A DNA stretch of 64,000 nt, taken from assembly GCF_036417845.1 (NCBI RefSeq), contig NC_089981.1:37888668-37952667 (forward strand), written 5' to 3'. Of this stretch, positions 18,001 to 28,700 are shown piece by piece. This DNA comes from Apteryx mantelli (Eukaryota; Chordata; Aves; Apterygiformes; Apterygidae). Each line of letters opens with the position of its first letter. Positions within the stretch are counted from its first letter, which is position 1. A program made the position numbers and the translations under genes. The notes below the pieces were generated by a model that ran no database searches, had not been told where the DNA came from, and saw nothing but the letters and a program-made list of their open reading frames with translations.

Positions 18001-21000
18001 TTTCAATAGATACCGTTATGGTAACTGTTGAAGAAAGCAGGAAACCTGAAAAATAGCTTGGGATAATGCTGGGAGGTCTGGGAGGTCTGGGGAACAGAGG
18101 GAGAGGGAATGGTTCATTAAAAACTCATCCTGTGTCACAAATCAAGAGGAAAAAGTTGAGATAAAGCACACTTCTAAACACTGTGAATAGATATCTCAGT
18201 GTGCACCAGGTGCAGACCTTCAGTAACAATCTCTTTAACCTAAAAATTAGTTAACAGTCTGCTTAAAAAGACTTGTTTTCCTCAAATTTTCAGCAGTGAT
18301 AAACTATTGTTTCACACACCTGAAAGCATTTGGCTTCTGTCATCATTCTGAAAAAAAAAATATATATATATATATATTTTTTTTTTTAATCCTTCACAGA
18401 AGTAGCAACTATTTTTCAAGAATTATTTTACAGACTAAGTGAAATTGAAAAGAATACTTCAGATACCATATATGGCATCCATGACAAATAAATGCACATA
18501 TAGAGAGAAAAATTCACAAACCTCACAAACAGAGTCATTCCAAACAGTATCAAGAGAAGCAGACTTCCTTTCAAAAGCCAAGAATCAGAACTTAAGTCCA
18601 TTACATATCCTATGGCCCACATCAATGTCAAGGAAGATGCCAACAGCAGGAAAAGCTATTAAAATGAATATTGTTAAAAATGACAAAATATTCAAGCAAG
18701 ATTTACTTCAAAAATATTCAGGTAATATAACAATGAATGCTACTGAGAGACCCAAGCTAGAAAACACAAGTAACATAACAAACCATTACACAGACACACA
18801 GATGCCCCACACCTAAGTGCTTACAGATTATTTGATTTTTACGTGCCCAATTTTGAAAACCTTAGAGGGCCTTGCTGTTACACAAGTTATATATTATTCT
18901 AAACACACAATGCTGTAGCTTTATTTCTATTATTTTTTTCTCACAAAATTACCTCATATTTCTCTACTATTCTCAGTAATCTGCAATTTTTTCTGCTTCT
19001 CATTCTTTCTTCCTCAGTTAGCATATAAACAATTAAGCGATTTTGAGTTTCACGAGCAAGGTCAAGCGGTGTCTCTCCCTTGAACAACAAAAACAAATGC
19101 TTATTTCTTTATGTATTTAACACACAAATATTTACCTTTGTAACAGCAGCAAGAAATAAATATAGTTAAAACAAGAATAACTTGGTGGTTGCCTTCCCCC
19201 CCATACCCTCCCTCCCCCCCGCCTTTTTTTTAAGCCAAGTGTAGGCTAAATTCAGAGTTTTAATACACTTCACTCGCTGCTTTGCAATGCCAAAGAACAG
19301 ATACACACAATCAGATCACATTTCTCCAAATTATCTATTGGATTGTCTCCAAATACCTGAAACACTAACCTGGCTGCTAGAACATTACATACCCATTGAA
19401 AGGAAAGGTTTCTTGTTTATGTTAACTTTTTAAAAATAAATACCAATATTCTAAGTCACACATGAGTAAGCAGCAGATGGAGAAGGTGCACAGCTTAATC
19501 CAGAAATCCTGAATAAACTATATTTTACTTGCATATCTACACAGTATTATCAATCAACAGGGTTTCAATATTTATACTTTTCACTACCACTTTTAACAAA
19601 TATTAGGACTAAGACTTATATATGCTACTAGCACTTCTGAATGTATAAACAGCCACTGTCAAACACTTTGAAAAGAGGTGGATGTTTTCCTCTAATAATC
19701 AAAATCTTTAATAGTCCCACTGGACACCCGGACACTGTTATTCTTGAAAATTCTGGCCTAAGTAATTACTCCTCACAACAATCTTTTAAGATAAGTAAAA
19801 GCTGACTTAAAAAAGAAGAATCTGAGAAGGAAACACTGATTATGTCCACAGTGATTAAAAGGCTCGACTGTTCATTAAGTAAATGTTGCAGACAGTGTCT
19901 GTATTCATCTTTTGTACTACACACAAGAAAAGTTCTAACTCCTTTTGTTAAAAAGTAAGAATACCAGTTCTTAGTCACCCACCCTGTTCCAAAGGACATC
20001 AAGATGAGGAGGAAAACTAAGGAGAAACTAAGAAGAAGAAAGCTAAGGTTTTTCTTCAAATAAACTTTATAAATTCATGTCACATGTGACGAAATACCAT
20101 GAAAGAAACTGTACCTTGACATTTTTTATGTCCATGCTAGCACCAGCTTCCAGTAACAGATCCACAGCACTTACATTTCCTGATGTAATTGCCCAATGCA
20201 ATGCAGTATTCTTTAGAATGTTGTCTACAGCATTGAGAGAAGGGTTAAACTTTAAGAGAAACCTCGTGGGTTCTGGTCTAGATGAAAATGAAGTATAAAA
20301 GTTAATAGATGATAATATGTACTGGAGATGAAGTTTTTAAAAATGTTATAAGAAAAAGAGAATTGTTCCAATCTGAAATAACTGCAGATACAAAACTCCT
20401 TCTCTCAGAACAAGCTCATCAACAGTATATCCAAGTTCTGAAATCAGGACCTGCCTGAAGGTTTTTCTCTACACTATGCTATCTCATTATTTTAACAGAT
20501 AAGAGGTATTCACGCAGTTTGTAACTTTCTACAACACTGTGTGTAAACTTACAGCTCTCCTTTATTATAATGCACTTTACTGTGACCACCTCCATTTATT
20601 TTCACTTCTGGAAAAGCGGAATTATGCTGCAGGTGTTCCAGCTGTAAACCTAAACTTTTATTTAACATTTTTTGTCTTTCTTTGCTTTATCCAATTAGCT
20701 GCTTCACATTTCCTAATCTCTAAAATTCTGCATATTTTAGTATGACTAAAGGGAAAGAAATGTCAGTTTAACAAAAAGTCTTCAGAGAAAAAAAAAAAAT
20801 TAATCTCTGGGTACAATAAGACAGATTCTTTTTAAGTTATCCACTACTTACCCAATCACTTTTTGTGCTGATATCATTAGAGGCGTTTGTCCACTGAAGT
20901 CTGTTTTATCTACATTCTAGATGTGCGTGTGTGTGTGTATATATATATATAAAAATAAAAACAAACAAGTGATTAATAGTGATTTCAGGAAACAAAGACA

Positions 21001-24000
21001 CATGGTCAGACTCTCAACAACATAACTGGTTTAGCTTCACTGAAGTAGGGAAAGAAACTGTGTTAAGCCATCCAAGAAACCAGCACTCAAAAATTTTTTG
21101 CCTTCCCTGGGTCTTGCATGCCATTCCCTTCAGAAGATACTCAGAGGTTCCACTAAGGATATTTAAGGGAACCATGTTAACCAGATTTCTTTTCCTTTTC
21201 TGCTCAAAAGTGCTACCAGTAGAAGGCACTTTAGAAAGCATTTTTTAGCAAATGTTATACTTATTAGTTCTTACTTCAGATGCAACCTAAGCAAATATTA
21301 ACTACAGTGGATGTAACATAAAATAAGCAAAACCAGAAATTTCCCATAAAAAAAAAATACTCAGATCTAGTCTGATCATCTATTCTGCAAGCTTCAGCTA
21401 GTGGACAATTGCATGGATTTCTAGTTATGAATTTGTAATCAAACAGTAAATAATCCATGGTGTCTATATTTCATATACTGCTATTTGTTATCAGGTTTAA
21501 AAGCCAGTTATTTATACTGCACAACAAATCTGCACAGCATTAGCAGTTGTGCTCAGACATTGTGAATTGTACAGGGATGACAAAAAGACTGGAAAGAATA
21601 AAGAAGATTAAGGATCTCTGAACTTATGATATAGGGAAATACTTGCCAAATATCTTTTGTCATCTAGAAAAGAAAACAAACTCTGTATCTGCAATACATA
21701 AGCAACTGCTCTTAAGTAGAAAACTATGCTTGGGACATCAGCAACGTACCTGGCCTTTTGATATGAGGTAAGCTATAATAGGCATGTGTTGAAACAGCAC
21801 TGCTAAATGAATGCTACTGAATCCTTCCCCATCAATAAGACTGGGATCTGCTCCACATTTCAACAATAATATGACCGTAGGCAGGTGTCCTTGCCTGTAA
21901 AGATATAAGAAATGAAACCATAAAGATGACAAAAAAAGCTGGAAATCTCAATGAAAGCATTGCCATAACAATTCTCTTAGATACACTTAAAAAAAATTTT
22001 TTTTCCCTTCAGAATCTTGTATTTTTATCCAGAAAATTACTTTTTTAAAACTAAAGGTTTACCCTAGGGCACACATACATCCGTAATTCAATCTGAGGCA
22101 ATATAGTAATTTAGAATACAGTGGTCAGTGGCAGTAATTTCTCCTGTGAGTATTCTTTCTTAGGAGAAGTATCTAACTTTGTTCTGCTGTAGACTAAGGT
22201 AGCCCAGAGAAACCACTGTTCTTCCAACATGAGAATTTGCACTCAAAAAATTATTGGAGAATCATTATTTCCAGCTAATATTTCCCAGACAAACATTATT
22301 TTGTTCTTCTGATCATTTTACTCAAGTCATGTCCTAGAAACCAAAACTATATATAGGGTTTAAAATTATATCATGCTGGACAGATAGTCTACACACACAC
22401 ATGTAGAAGGGCAGGTCAAAAGAGACATTAAATATACCCAAGCTCCAGTAGCTACTATTACTCAGAAAGAGATACTGCATATTTATGGCGGCTGCTATAC
22501 ATAGTCCAAGAAGAAAAGCCAACATCACCAGGGCAGAAGGCCAAAAATATCTATGTGCTACTGAGCAACAAAATATCTTACACTTGTTCTGCTACCACAT
22601 GCTAGCACTTTAAGGTTCAGGATTGTCAGTGCCGAGTCTTATAACAGCACACCAACTCAATCTATTAGAGAAGCATAAGAATATGAAAGCATATTAGTTA
22701 GACATCCTGAAGTCTGAGAGGAACCTTGACCATGATATTTTCACATCTAAACTATGCCCTAATAAGCATCAAAAGTACCAAATAAGTATCAAAAGTGAAC
22801 TAACACACCTGAGTTCTTTTTTGCCCAGTAAGGCAGGACTTAAGAGACAAATGCTGAATAGTATTGCTTAAAATGTGAGTCAAAGTGACCAAAATACATA
22901 GATTAGCTGTATAACACAACTTCGTGGCCTGCAAAGTTTCCAGGTATCAAAGAACAGATTTCAGCATTATTATGGGCATGAAAACTAAGCAACACAAAAC
23001 TGAATTTGATTTAAGATGACAACTACTGGGCTACACAAAACGATACTGTAACAGATCATACTAACAAATTTACAACTGACAATTGTAAGCAGCATACCTA
23101 ATGGCCCAGTGAAGTGGAGTTGAATTCAAATCTCCACCTAGCTGATCCACTATTGCACCTTTGGAAATATAAAACCTGTAACAGCAACAAAACAAGATTA
23201 ATAAGAGTCATAATAAAACATTATACTAAGGATAACACAGCTCTAGAAGTAAATAAATTGTAATCAAGAAACTTTCACTAAAGAAGCAAATCTACAAGAA
23301 TATTTTGCAGTAAAAGATGGTGTTCTGAGAAAATGTTTAACTAAGAAAACAAAAAGTAGTAACTAGCAAGGCACCTATAACATCAGCTTGAATCTTTATT
23401 AAACAAAACAAAAAAAAACAAAGAAGAAAACCTAATTATTTTATCCACTGCACAACTTCACACACACAGAAAATGAATAGTGGTAACTTCACATTTCAGT
23501 GACATCTTCACAAAGGTAATCAGGCTACAATTTGAATTTTATCTTTTTCTTCTGAAGCAGCATATCCCATTTGTTCTAAAACGCAATTAAAATAGTGACC
23601 ATAATTAAGAGTAGCAGAATACTTGTGCTGTTTTTTCTAACTATGCAATTGTTTTCACAAGGACTCAGCACTTGCCTAACCAGCTCCTGCCTGTTGTTTA
23701 TCGCTGCCCAGTGAAGAAGAGTCACATTTTCTTTGTCTGGTTGCCGAACATCATATCCTGCTTCTACCAGTTCTTTGCATCGCTCTAGTAATCCATACCT
23801 TAAATAAGAAAAAAATAAATTGATTTACTTATAATTCAGTTGTTAAAAAAATCCTCCAACAGAGGGTATCACATACTTAAGGAAACCTCAGTAAGCCTCA
23901 TCCAGCAGTTCCTACTTGAGCAAAATTCCACATCACATTCAATGGAAGTCTTGCAAAAAGATCTGAGCTGAGCCCTGATATATAGAATTTTTTACCTCAC

Positions 24001-25371
24001 ACAACAAACTGGATTGAGATATACCTGACTGCATGTTGTTTATGATTAAAAATATTTCCAGTAGTATCTTACAGTGATTTTCAACTTTCACTAAAGAGAG
24101 AACACGGAGCAGTAAAATTTTTCTTCACAAAAATATCAAAAATGGCTTACACTGTTTGAAACACCCATGTATTTCAACATTTTGCACACAGAGAACATAT
24201 ACCAACATATACTTACTGCGTAGCCTTGACAATATCACAGGTACAAGGGTCCTCAACAAATGGATATGGTCCTGATAGAGCTGATAGATCTTTATCACTG
24301 TGGATAGGGTGACAGCTGCACGTAAGCGGTCGATGAGGCCCGTGGCAATGGTTTTCACACTGTTGGTTATGAACAAACTTTATTCATCTACTAGACAACA
24401 TATCTTTCTCTTTATGAGGAACACGCACTATACTTGTAAAGCTGCATTAATACAAATAAGGAACTGAATTTAAAACACAGTTAAAAACCTAGAACCACCT
24501 GACAAGAGACGCCTTTGCTTAGCAGAAGGTTGCAGGAGCACACAAAGATGGTTAAATGTGACTAGACCACATTACAAAGGCACTGCACACACTGTAAAAT
24601 TAGCTTCAAACAGAACACCTTTACTGTAAACAAATTGCTTATCCATAACAACGTTTCTACAGGAAAAAAAAAGACAACCTATATCCCTAAATATGTTTTC
24701 TTAATAGAACAGAACTGGAAAGTCGCGTGGACAAAGGCACACGTCTAAAAACCAGCTGCAAGGTACCAGGAAACGAGCGTGCCGCAGAGGACGTGACACC
24801 GCCTGGCTGTCAGATACCGCTGCTGGGAGTCGCCGCGTACCCGGGGCGCCCGACCGAGCCCCGCGGCCCGGCCCGGCGGGCAACGCGAAACACGTGATCG
24901 TCAGAAAAAGGACACTCAGACCACCCCCATAACCGCCACGTTTTACCACGCGCTAAGCTAAAACGGCGACGTTAAGCGAGCTTTCACGAGGCGAACACCC
25001 CAAACCCGCCCCGGTGAAGCCAGCTACAAGCGAGGGGAGGCAAACGCCTCCCCGCAGGCAGCGTGCGCGGCCTCGGCCCGAGCGGCAGGTCTTTCTCCGC
25101 CCCTCACCCTCGCTCCCACCGCCCTCGGCATCGCCCCGAGGCGCAGCAAAACCCTCCTGCCGCAGCCGGCCGCCCTCCGCGGGGGCGAGCGGAGGCGAGC
25201 GGAGGCGAGGCGGCCGCGGCGCGCGACCCCAACGCGGCCAACGGCCGGCGGCGGCCGTTAACGGGCGCCACGGGGGCCGTTAACGCCCCCCCCCGCTGCC
25301 TCCCCAGCCCCTTCCTGCCCCCGGCAGCCCCCGCCCGCCCTCACCGCGGCGGCGCCGCCGCCGGCAGCCAT
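7669..25371 (-). CDS. ZDHHC13: ZDHHC13 (HIP14-like ankyrin-repeat DHHC protein), Ser in place of the catalytic Cys
   Basis: Spliced gene on the minus strand; ATG at 25369-25371, stop at 7669-7671, seventeen coding exons placed. The family S-acylates proteins at Golgi/ER membranes, with N-terminal ankyrin repeats as substrate dock. Visible in order: a short Ala/Gly start; a Cys/His-rich segment; DIVKATQYG and ankyrin repeats (about residues 58-250: [45 protein letters not shown]); a charged linker; TM helices ([17 protein letters not shown]); the DPG motif (TDPGYIKTS); the Cys-rich domain; more TM segments; and a C-terminal cytosolic tail ([10 protein letters not shown]). The Cys-rich domain fits C-x2-C-x9-HC-x2-C-x2-C-x4-DQH[S]-x5-C-x4-N: all zinc ligands are kept but the nucleophile is Ser. 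One exon between 17688 and 14906 was not identified. The intron after 23676 uses a GC donor. ZDHHC17 is the alternative, but the sequence follows ZDHHC13 closely and CSRP3 is its neighbour. Confidence 0.93.
8536..8633 (-). CDS. ZDHHC13: ZDHHC13 coding exon (post-TM TSHE segment)
   Basis: It encodes [32 protein letters not shown] and a split Asn. The TSHE stretch matches the family's conserved region after the last helix. Confidence 0.93.
9008..9038. repeat. Poly(A) run in ZDHHC13 intron
   Basis: Thirty-one consecutive A. No retroposed gene or target duplication was recognised on either side, so it is treated as simple repeat. Confidence 0.8.
10078..10235 (-). CDS. ZDHHC13: ZDHHC13 coding exon (luminal loop and fourth helix)
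   Basis: It encodes [38 protein letters not shown] and [14 protein letters not shown], phase 0 at the donor GTACTG. Confidence 0.93.
11578..11661 (-). CDS. ZDHHC13: ZDHHC13 coding exon (end of Cys-rich domain, third membrane helix)
   Basis: It encodes [20 protein letters not shown] and LLYGTLL plus one base of Tyr. The donor is GTATGT and the acceptor ATACAG. Confidence 0.9.
12590..13010 (-). repeat. Old CR1/L3-type LINE fragment
   Basis: Phrases such as TTATATCCCCTCTTCC, TTTTCTAGTCTC and ATCATTTTAGCTGCCCTTCT match the antisense 3' part of CR1-family LINEs, much decayed. It lies in a ZDHHC13 intron directly next to the DHHC-motif exon. Confidence 0.55.
13070..13163 (-). CDS. ZDHHC13: ZDHHC13 coding exon carrying the DHHC motif, read as DQHS
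   Basis: The acceptor CTACTAG and the donor GTCAGA flank [31 protein letters not shown] and a split Gly. The residue at the acyl-carrier position is Ser (codon TCT, + strand 13092-13094) instead of Cys; all other Cys/His of the module are in place and the exon has no other defect. Confidence 0.92.
13638..13700 (-). CDS. ZDHHC13: ZDHHC13 coding exon, start of Cys-rich domain
   Basis: Twenty-one codons, [20 protein letters not shown] then Leu, phase 0 at both ends. Provides the first zinc-binding C-x2-C pair. Confidence 0.92.
14788..14906 (-). CDS. ZDHHC13: ZDHHC13 coding exon with DPG motif
   Basis: It encodes [33 protein letters not shown] and EEEKKE, ending in phase 0 at donor GTAGGT. It needs one base from an upstream exon that I could not identify. 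Confidence 0.9.
17688..17714 (-). CDS. ZDHHC13: ZDHHC13 microexon 10 (27 bases)
   Basis: The acceptor TCTTTCAG and the donor GTATCT flank 27 bases read as RFVGLRNR, similar to the RF-VG-KN stretch of mammalian ZDHHC13. Because it is a multiple of three, the alternative frame cannot be excluded by length alone. Confidence 0.7.
18351..18388. repeat. A-run, TA repeat, T-run
   Basis: A10, then TA units, then a T run, in a ZDHHC13 intron. Confidence 0.85.
18522..18655 (-). CDS. ZDHHC13: ZDHHC13 coding exon 9 (first two membrane helices)
   Basis: It encodes [29 protein letters not shown] and a Leu-rich helix to TLFVR (Arg split). The donor GTTTGT is weak; a stronger-looking GTGAAT four bases further would change the frame of the following 27-base exon and fits the family worse. 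Confidence 0.88.
18953..19078 (-). CDS. ZDHHC13: ZDHHC13 coding exon 8 (end of ankyrin domain, charged linker)
   Basis: It encodes [20 protein letters not shown] followed by a highly charged Glu/Arg/Lys linker ending EKYE; 42 codons, phase 0 at both ends. Confidence 0.92.
20115..20277 (-). CDS. ZDHHC13: ZDHHC13 coding exon 7 (ankyrin)
   Basis: It encodes [37 protein letters not shown] and [12 protein letters not shown], ending in phase 0. Of two possible acceptors, the one ending at 20278 keeps the VIG-PEPT frame. Confidence 0.9.
20852..20916 (-). CDS. ZDHHC13: ZDHHC13 coding exon 6 (ankyrin)
   Basis: It encodes [18 protein letters not shown], then KVI and two bases of Gly. The donor is GTAAGT and the acceptor ATCTAG. 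A GT/AT microsatellite lies just upstream in the intron. Confidence 0.9.
20922..20950. repeat. GT/AT compound microsatellite
   Basis: Short GT units followed by AT units, five bases from the ZDHHC13 exon 6 acceptor. Confidence 0.85.
21750..21894 (-). CDS. ZDHHC13: ZDHHC13 coding exon 5 (ankyrin)
   Basis: It encodes [19 protein letters not shown] and [15 protein letters not shown] through ISKGQ, about residues 125-172. The acceptor CTTTACAG and the donor GTACGT are present. It is among the best conserved exons of the gene. Confidence 0.95.
23098..23175 (-). CDS. ZDHHC13: ZDHHC13 coding exon 4 (ankyrin)
   Basis: It encodes [14 protein letters not shown] and STPLHWAI plus a split Arg. The acceptor TGTTACAG and the donor GTATGC are clear. 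Confidence 0.92.
   Translation of the reverse strand, partial: VLYFQRCNSGSARWRFEFNSTSLGH
23676..23798 (-). CDS. ZDHHC13: ZDHHC13 coding exon 3 (ankyrin), GC donor
   Basis: It encodes [30 protein letters not shown] and QELV plus two bases of Arg. The downstream intron begins GCAAGT (+ strand GC at 23674-23675), a GC-AG intron; the reading frame joins to the next exon only at this site. Confidence 0.9.
24217..24359 (-). CDS. ZDHHC13: ZDHHC13 coding exon 2
   Basis: The acceptor CCAACAG is on the right and the donor GTAAGT on the left. It encodes about residues 10-57, starting with a Cys/His-rich stretch (CENHCHGPH) and ending CDIVKATQ. The Gln codon is split with the next exon. Confidence 0.9.
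25345..25371 (-). CDS. ZDHHC13: ZDHHC13 coding exon 1
   Basis: Nine codons, MAAGGGAAA, inside a CpG island. The donor GTGAGG (minus) lies immediately left of 25345. Ends in phase 0. The short GC-rich coding start is like the mammalian gene, though the residues differ. Confidence 0.75.
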
Positions 25372-25667
25372 CCTCGCCGCCCGCCGCTCCCGGCCCTGCC
25401 GCTTCCTGCCTCCCGGCAGCGGGCGGCGGCGGCGCCCCGCGGAGGGCGGGTCCCCCCCGCGCCACGGCCGAGCAGAGGAGCGGGGGCGGGGGCTGCCGGG
25501 GGAGGCTCCGCCGCAGCAACCCGCGGCGGGAAAATAAGCGCCCCGAGGGCGCGGGTGGCCCGCGTGGCCCTGGCGGGCGCTGTGCCGCCCTTTGTAAGAG
25601 TTAAGTTACAGCCCTGCGGGGCCCGGCGGAGAGGAGCGCAGGGCCGCGCGAGCCCCGGGCCCTTCGC

Positions 25668-25695
25668 CCGCCGCCGCCGCCGCCGCCGCCGCCGC
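25668..25695. repeat. (CCG)n trinucleotide repeat in CpG island
   Basis: About nine CCG units, roughly 300 bases upstream of the ZDHHC13 start codon. Confidence 0.9.
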
Positions 25696-25799
25696 TCTCG
25701 GGCCCGCCAGGCCGGGACGGCTCCCTGCCTTCCCGCGGCTCTGCGGCTCCTGCCTCCCGCCCTCTCCCGCTCGCGTACGCGGCAGATGCTCAGCTTCTG

Positions 25800-28700
25800 G
25801 CTGGAACTCCTTTTTTCACAGGCAGTAGCCTGGAAGCACGTCATGGGATATGTGCTGTGCATTTTACATAAGATCCGACCGCCGTCAGCAGCTGGGACGT
25901 ACTCCCGTCTGCATAACCCTCCGGGGCCTGGAGGCTCAGCTGATGGGAAACAGGTTCAATGAAAAACGATCTTAGACCTGTATGTAGCAAGCCCCACACC
26001 TTGCTTAAGAGGTATTTACCAAGGTTATAATCCACTCCGCCCACTTTGCATTTTACAACAGCAGGAGCTAAGAAAACACTTGGAACCAGTGCAGAGTTCA
26101 AATGCTGACAAGTCTATTTTAAAATGCCAACAGGAACTTCCAGTCAATTCTAAAGCTTCCCAACATTTTGACACTAGATAGTATTACAAGCAAGCATTAC
26201 CATATGAAAAGCTACCAAAGAATTAAGTGAATGATGAACGCATTCAAAAAAAAATCAATGCCTCATTTATAACTGTCCATGCACTGGTTAAAGTAAAATC
26301 TATGGGTAGGGGAGGAAGAGTGAACATTTTAGTGAAGCCTCTGCCATAATGCACATACAGAAGGGGCAGAAGAAGAGTTATTCAAGCATCCATAAATGCA
26401 GCCTCTTATTCACAAGAGTTTGATGTTGTAACCTTAACAACATTCCTTTGGCGTGTTTTTGCATGTAGCTTCCCGCATCTATTTTTAAGAAAAAAACAAA
26501 ATGTAGTTCCTGTCCTATATAGTCATGGCACTCCCTTCACTATCTATCATTAGAACAGTAGCTACCATTTCAGTTTAGAAACTCAATACACAGCAAATGA
26601 CCCAAAAGAAGCTGTTATCAGCCATCCTGAAAGACTCAAAATGCCTGTCATGCATGCACCCCTGCATTGACCAAAGAGTCTGCCTCAGCGACCATGGAAA
26701 GGTGTAAGCTGAGTCACTTTGTTGTGAAGTGTTCTCTCAAGTCTTGCTCTTATTCATGCTCTGTATTTAATGCTGGATACCCTGAATTGCATAGTTTAGG
26801 TCCCTTAAAAGTTGGCTGAATGAACAAAGGTAAGCATTTTCTTCATTATCAGAGAAAAATTGGTCAGATAATTTTTCAGTCTTTTTGATTTTTAAATTCC
26901 TGTTAATTTTTGCATGCTAAAAAAAAGGATTTCAAAAATTATCTACCATATAACATGTTCAAATCACCAAAGAAAGAAACACTGTTGTTTAAATTAGCTG
27001 TAGCTGCAAATGTGGTTATGAATTTTTCAGTTAAAGCTAGTACCTTGAGGAAGCAATTGTGAATACTGCCAGCGTCTGCTGTCCTCCATGGTTACAGAAA
27101 AATAGATAAACATCTAGAAACCTGATGCAAACAAATAGAGAAGATTTCCTTCACTGCAATATTTGGAACTGGTCCAGAACAAATTTTTTCTGAGTATGGC
27201 TATTGAAGGCTGCTTGCAGTACATTATGAAAGATTGCTTTATTCCAAATATACTACTGCTTGCTTTCCCAGCATTATTTTGAAAGGACAAATGTGGTTTC
27301 TGCTGGTCTGCAAGTCTGGCTAATGATCAAGATGCTACAGAATGAATGCAAGGTCAAATTCCAGTTGTCAGGTTAATACAGATTTTCCTTCCATATGCAG
27401 AACTGCTATATAAATAGATATCAAAGCAATTCTACTTGATAAAATATTGAGAGCTTTAATTTGGTTCAGTAGCACAAAATGTTTTATATAATTTGAATAC
27501 AGAAATCTTGCTGGGGAAGCTTAGGGAACAAGTTTTAGTAGGCATTATATTACTTTGGTATGTAATAGATCCCAAAATGCAGAAGCACAAAAATAAAACT
27601 GAAGAAGAAAAAGAGTTTGTGTTTTTCAGTTTGAGAGTTTGTCATGCTAGAGGTTAGGATTTGTTGAAACAGAAGTTAGTTTGGTAGAAGTTAAGATTTT
27701 TGCATTATCTGAAACTATTCATAAACCTTAAAACCCTTGATTGTATTGTATTATAAGACAGTATGACAGCTGGCAGCAGTAATTACAGTAGTACGCTGGC
27801 AATTTTCAATTTGATATGTTTTAATCTTTGTTACCTGTGAGCCTCATCTCTAGCATTTTTTTAATTAAAAAACTTCCAGAAGTAGGAAAAATTAGTATTT
27901 TCCTTGTACTACATCTACAGCTAGCTTTACAAAAGAAGCCATCTTTGATCTTGTTGAAATCTACAGCCAAACTCCTAGCGGAAGACAAGATTCAGCCCTC
28001 AAAGAACAGATGGGCAAATTTCCACTTAGAACTACATATTAGCTTTTAATACATATGCAATACATATACAATAATACATACCATGTATTAGTGGCTTTTG
28101 GAACATACGGTGGCTACTGATTTCATTAACTTTTTTATCAGTATCTTGCAGCATACAGTGACAAACTAACCTCAGACAAAGGCTTTGCTTAACTACTTTT
28201 GAATGATAAATTGAGGCAGAACTGAACAGTATTATAATCTTTTTATGATTAGATCCGAAAATAAGGTGGGGGAATAGTGCTTTCCGCAAAGCTTGTGGAT
28301 GATGTATATATCGGAACTAACTAAAATGGTAAGTGACTTTTAAATACTCAAAAGGCTGCAGAGACCAATTCTTGACTGACCACATTTTCCACATCTAAAT
28401 AGATGCCAGAATATTTACTACCTGCAGTCATAACTCTTTCTTTAAGATTTTAAAGTATCACTTCTCCTTCTGGCACTTGTCACTTTTTCCTGTTCTTTCT
28501 AATCTATAGCTACTTACAGGTTTCATTTATGGGACAGTGAACAAGGACTTATTTTCCTGGAAATGTTTGTAGGTCTTTCTTAATGTCCTCCTTGCTTATT
28601 CTGTCTTGGCACATACTATATAAATATCATTTTCCCAGGAACTTCTGCTTGATGACTTCCTGACAAAAGTTGAGCTATGTCACTGTATAGTTTTAGAGAT

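Larger units (their letters stand above)
24720..25800 (-). promoter_or_regulatory. CpG island and promoter of ZDHHC13
   Basis: Abrupt GC- and CpG-rich block around the ZDHHC13 ATG in an otherwise AT-rich area, with several GC boxes and a CCG run. Transcription of ZDHHC13 should start just right of 25371. No gene was recognised going rightward from it. Confidence 0.8.

Noticed and set aside
25063-25962. 299-codon open frame on the + strand across the ZDHHC13 CpG island
   Set aside because: Pro/Ala/Arg-rich low-complexity product that owes its length to GC content; it overlaps the ZDHHC13 promoter and first exon in antisense and shows no domain.
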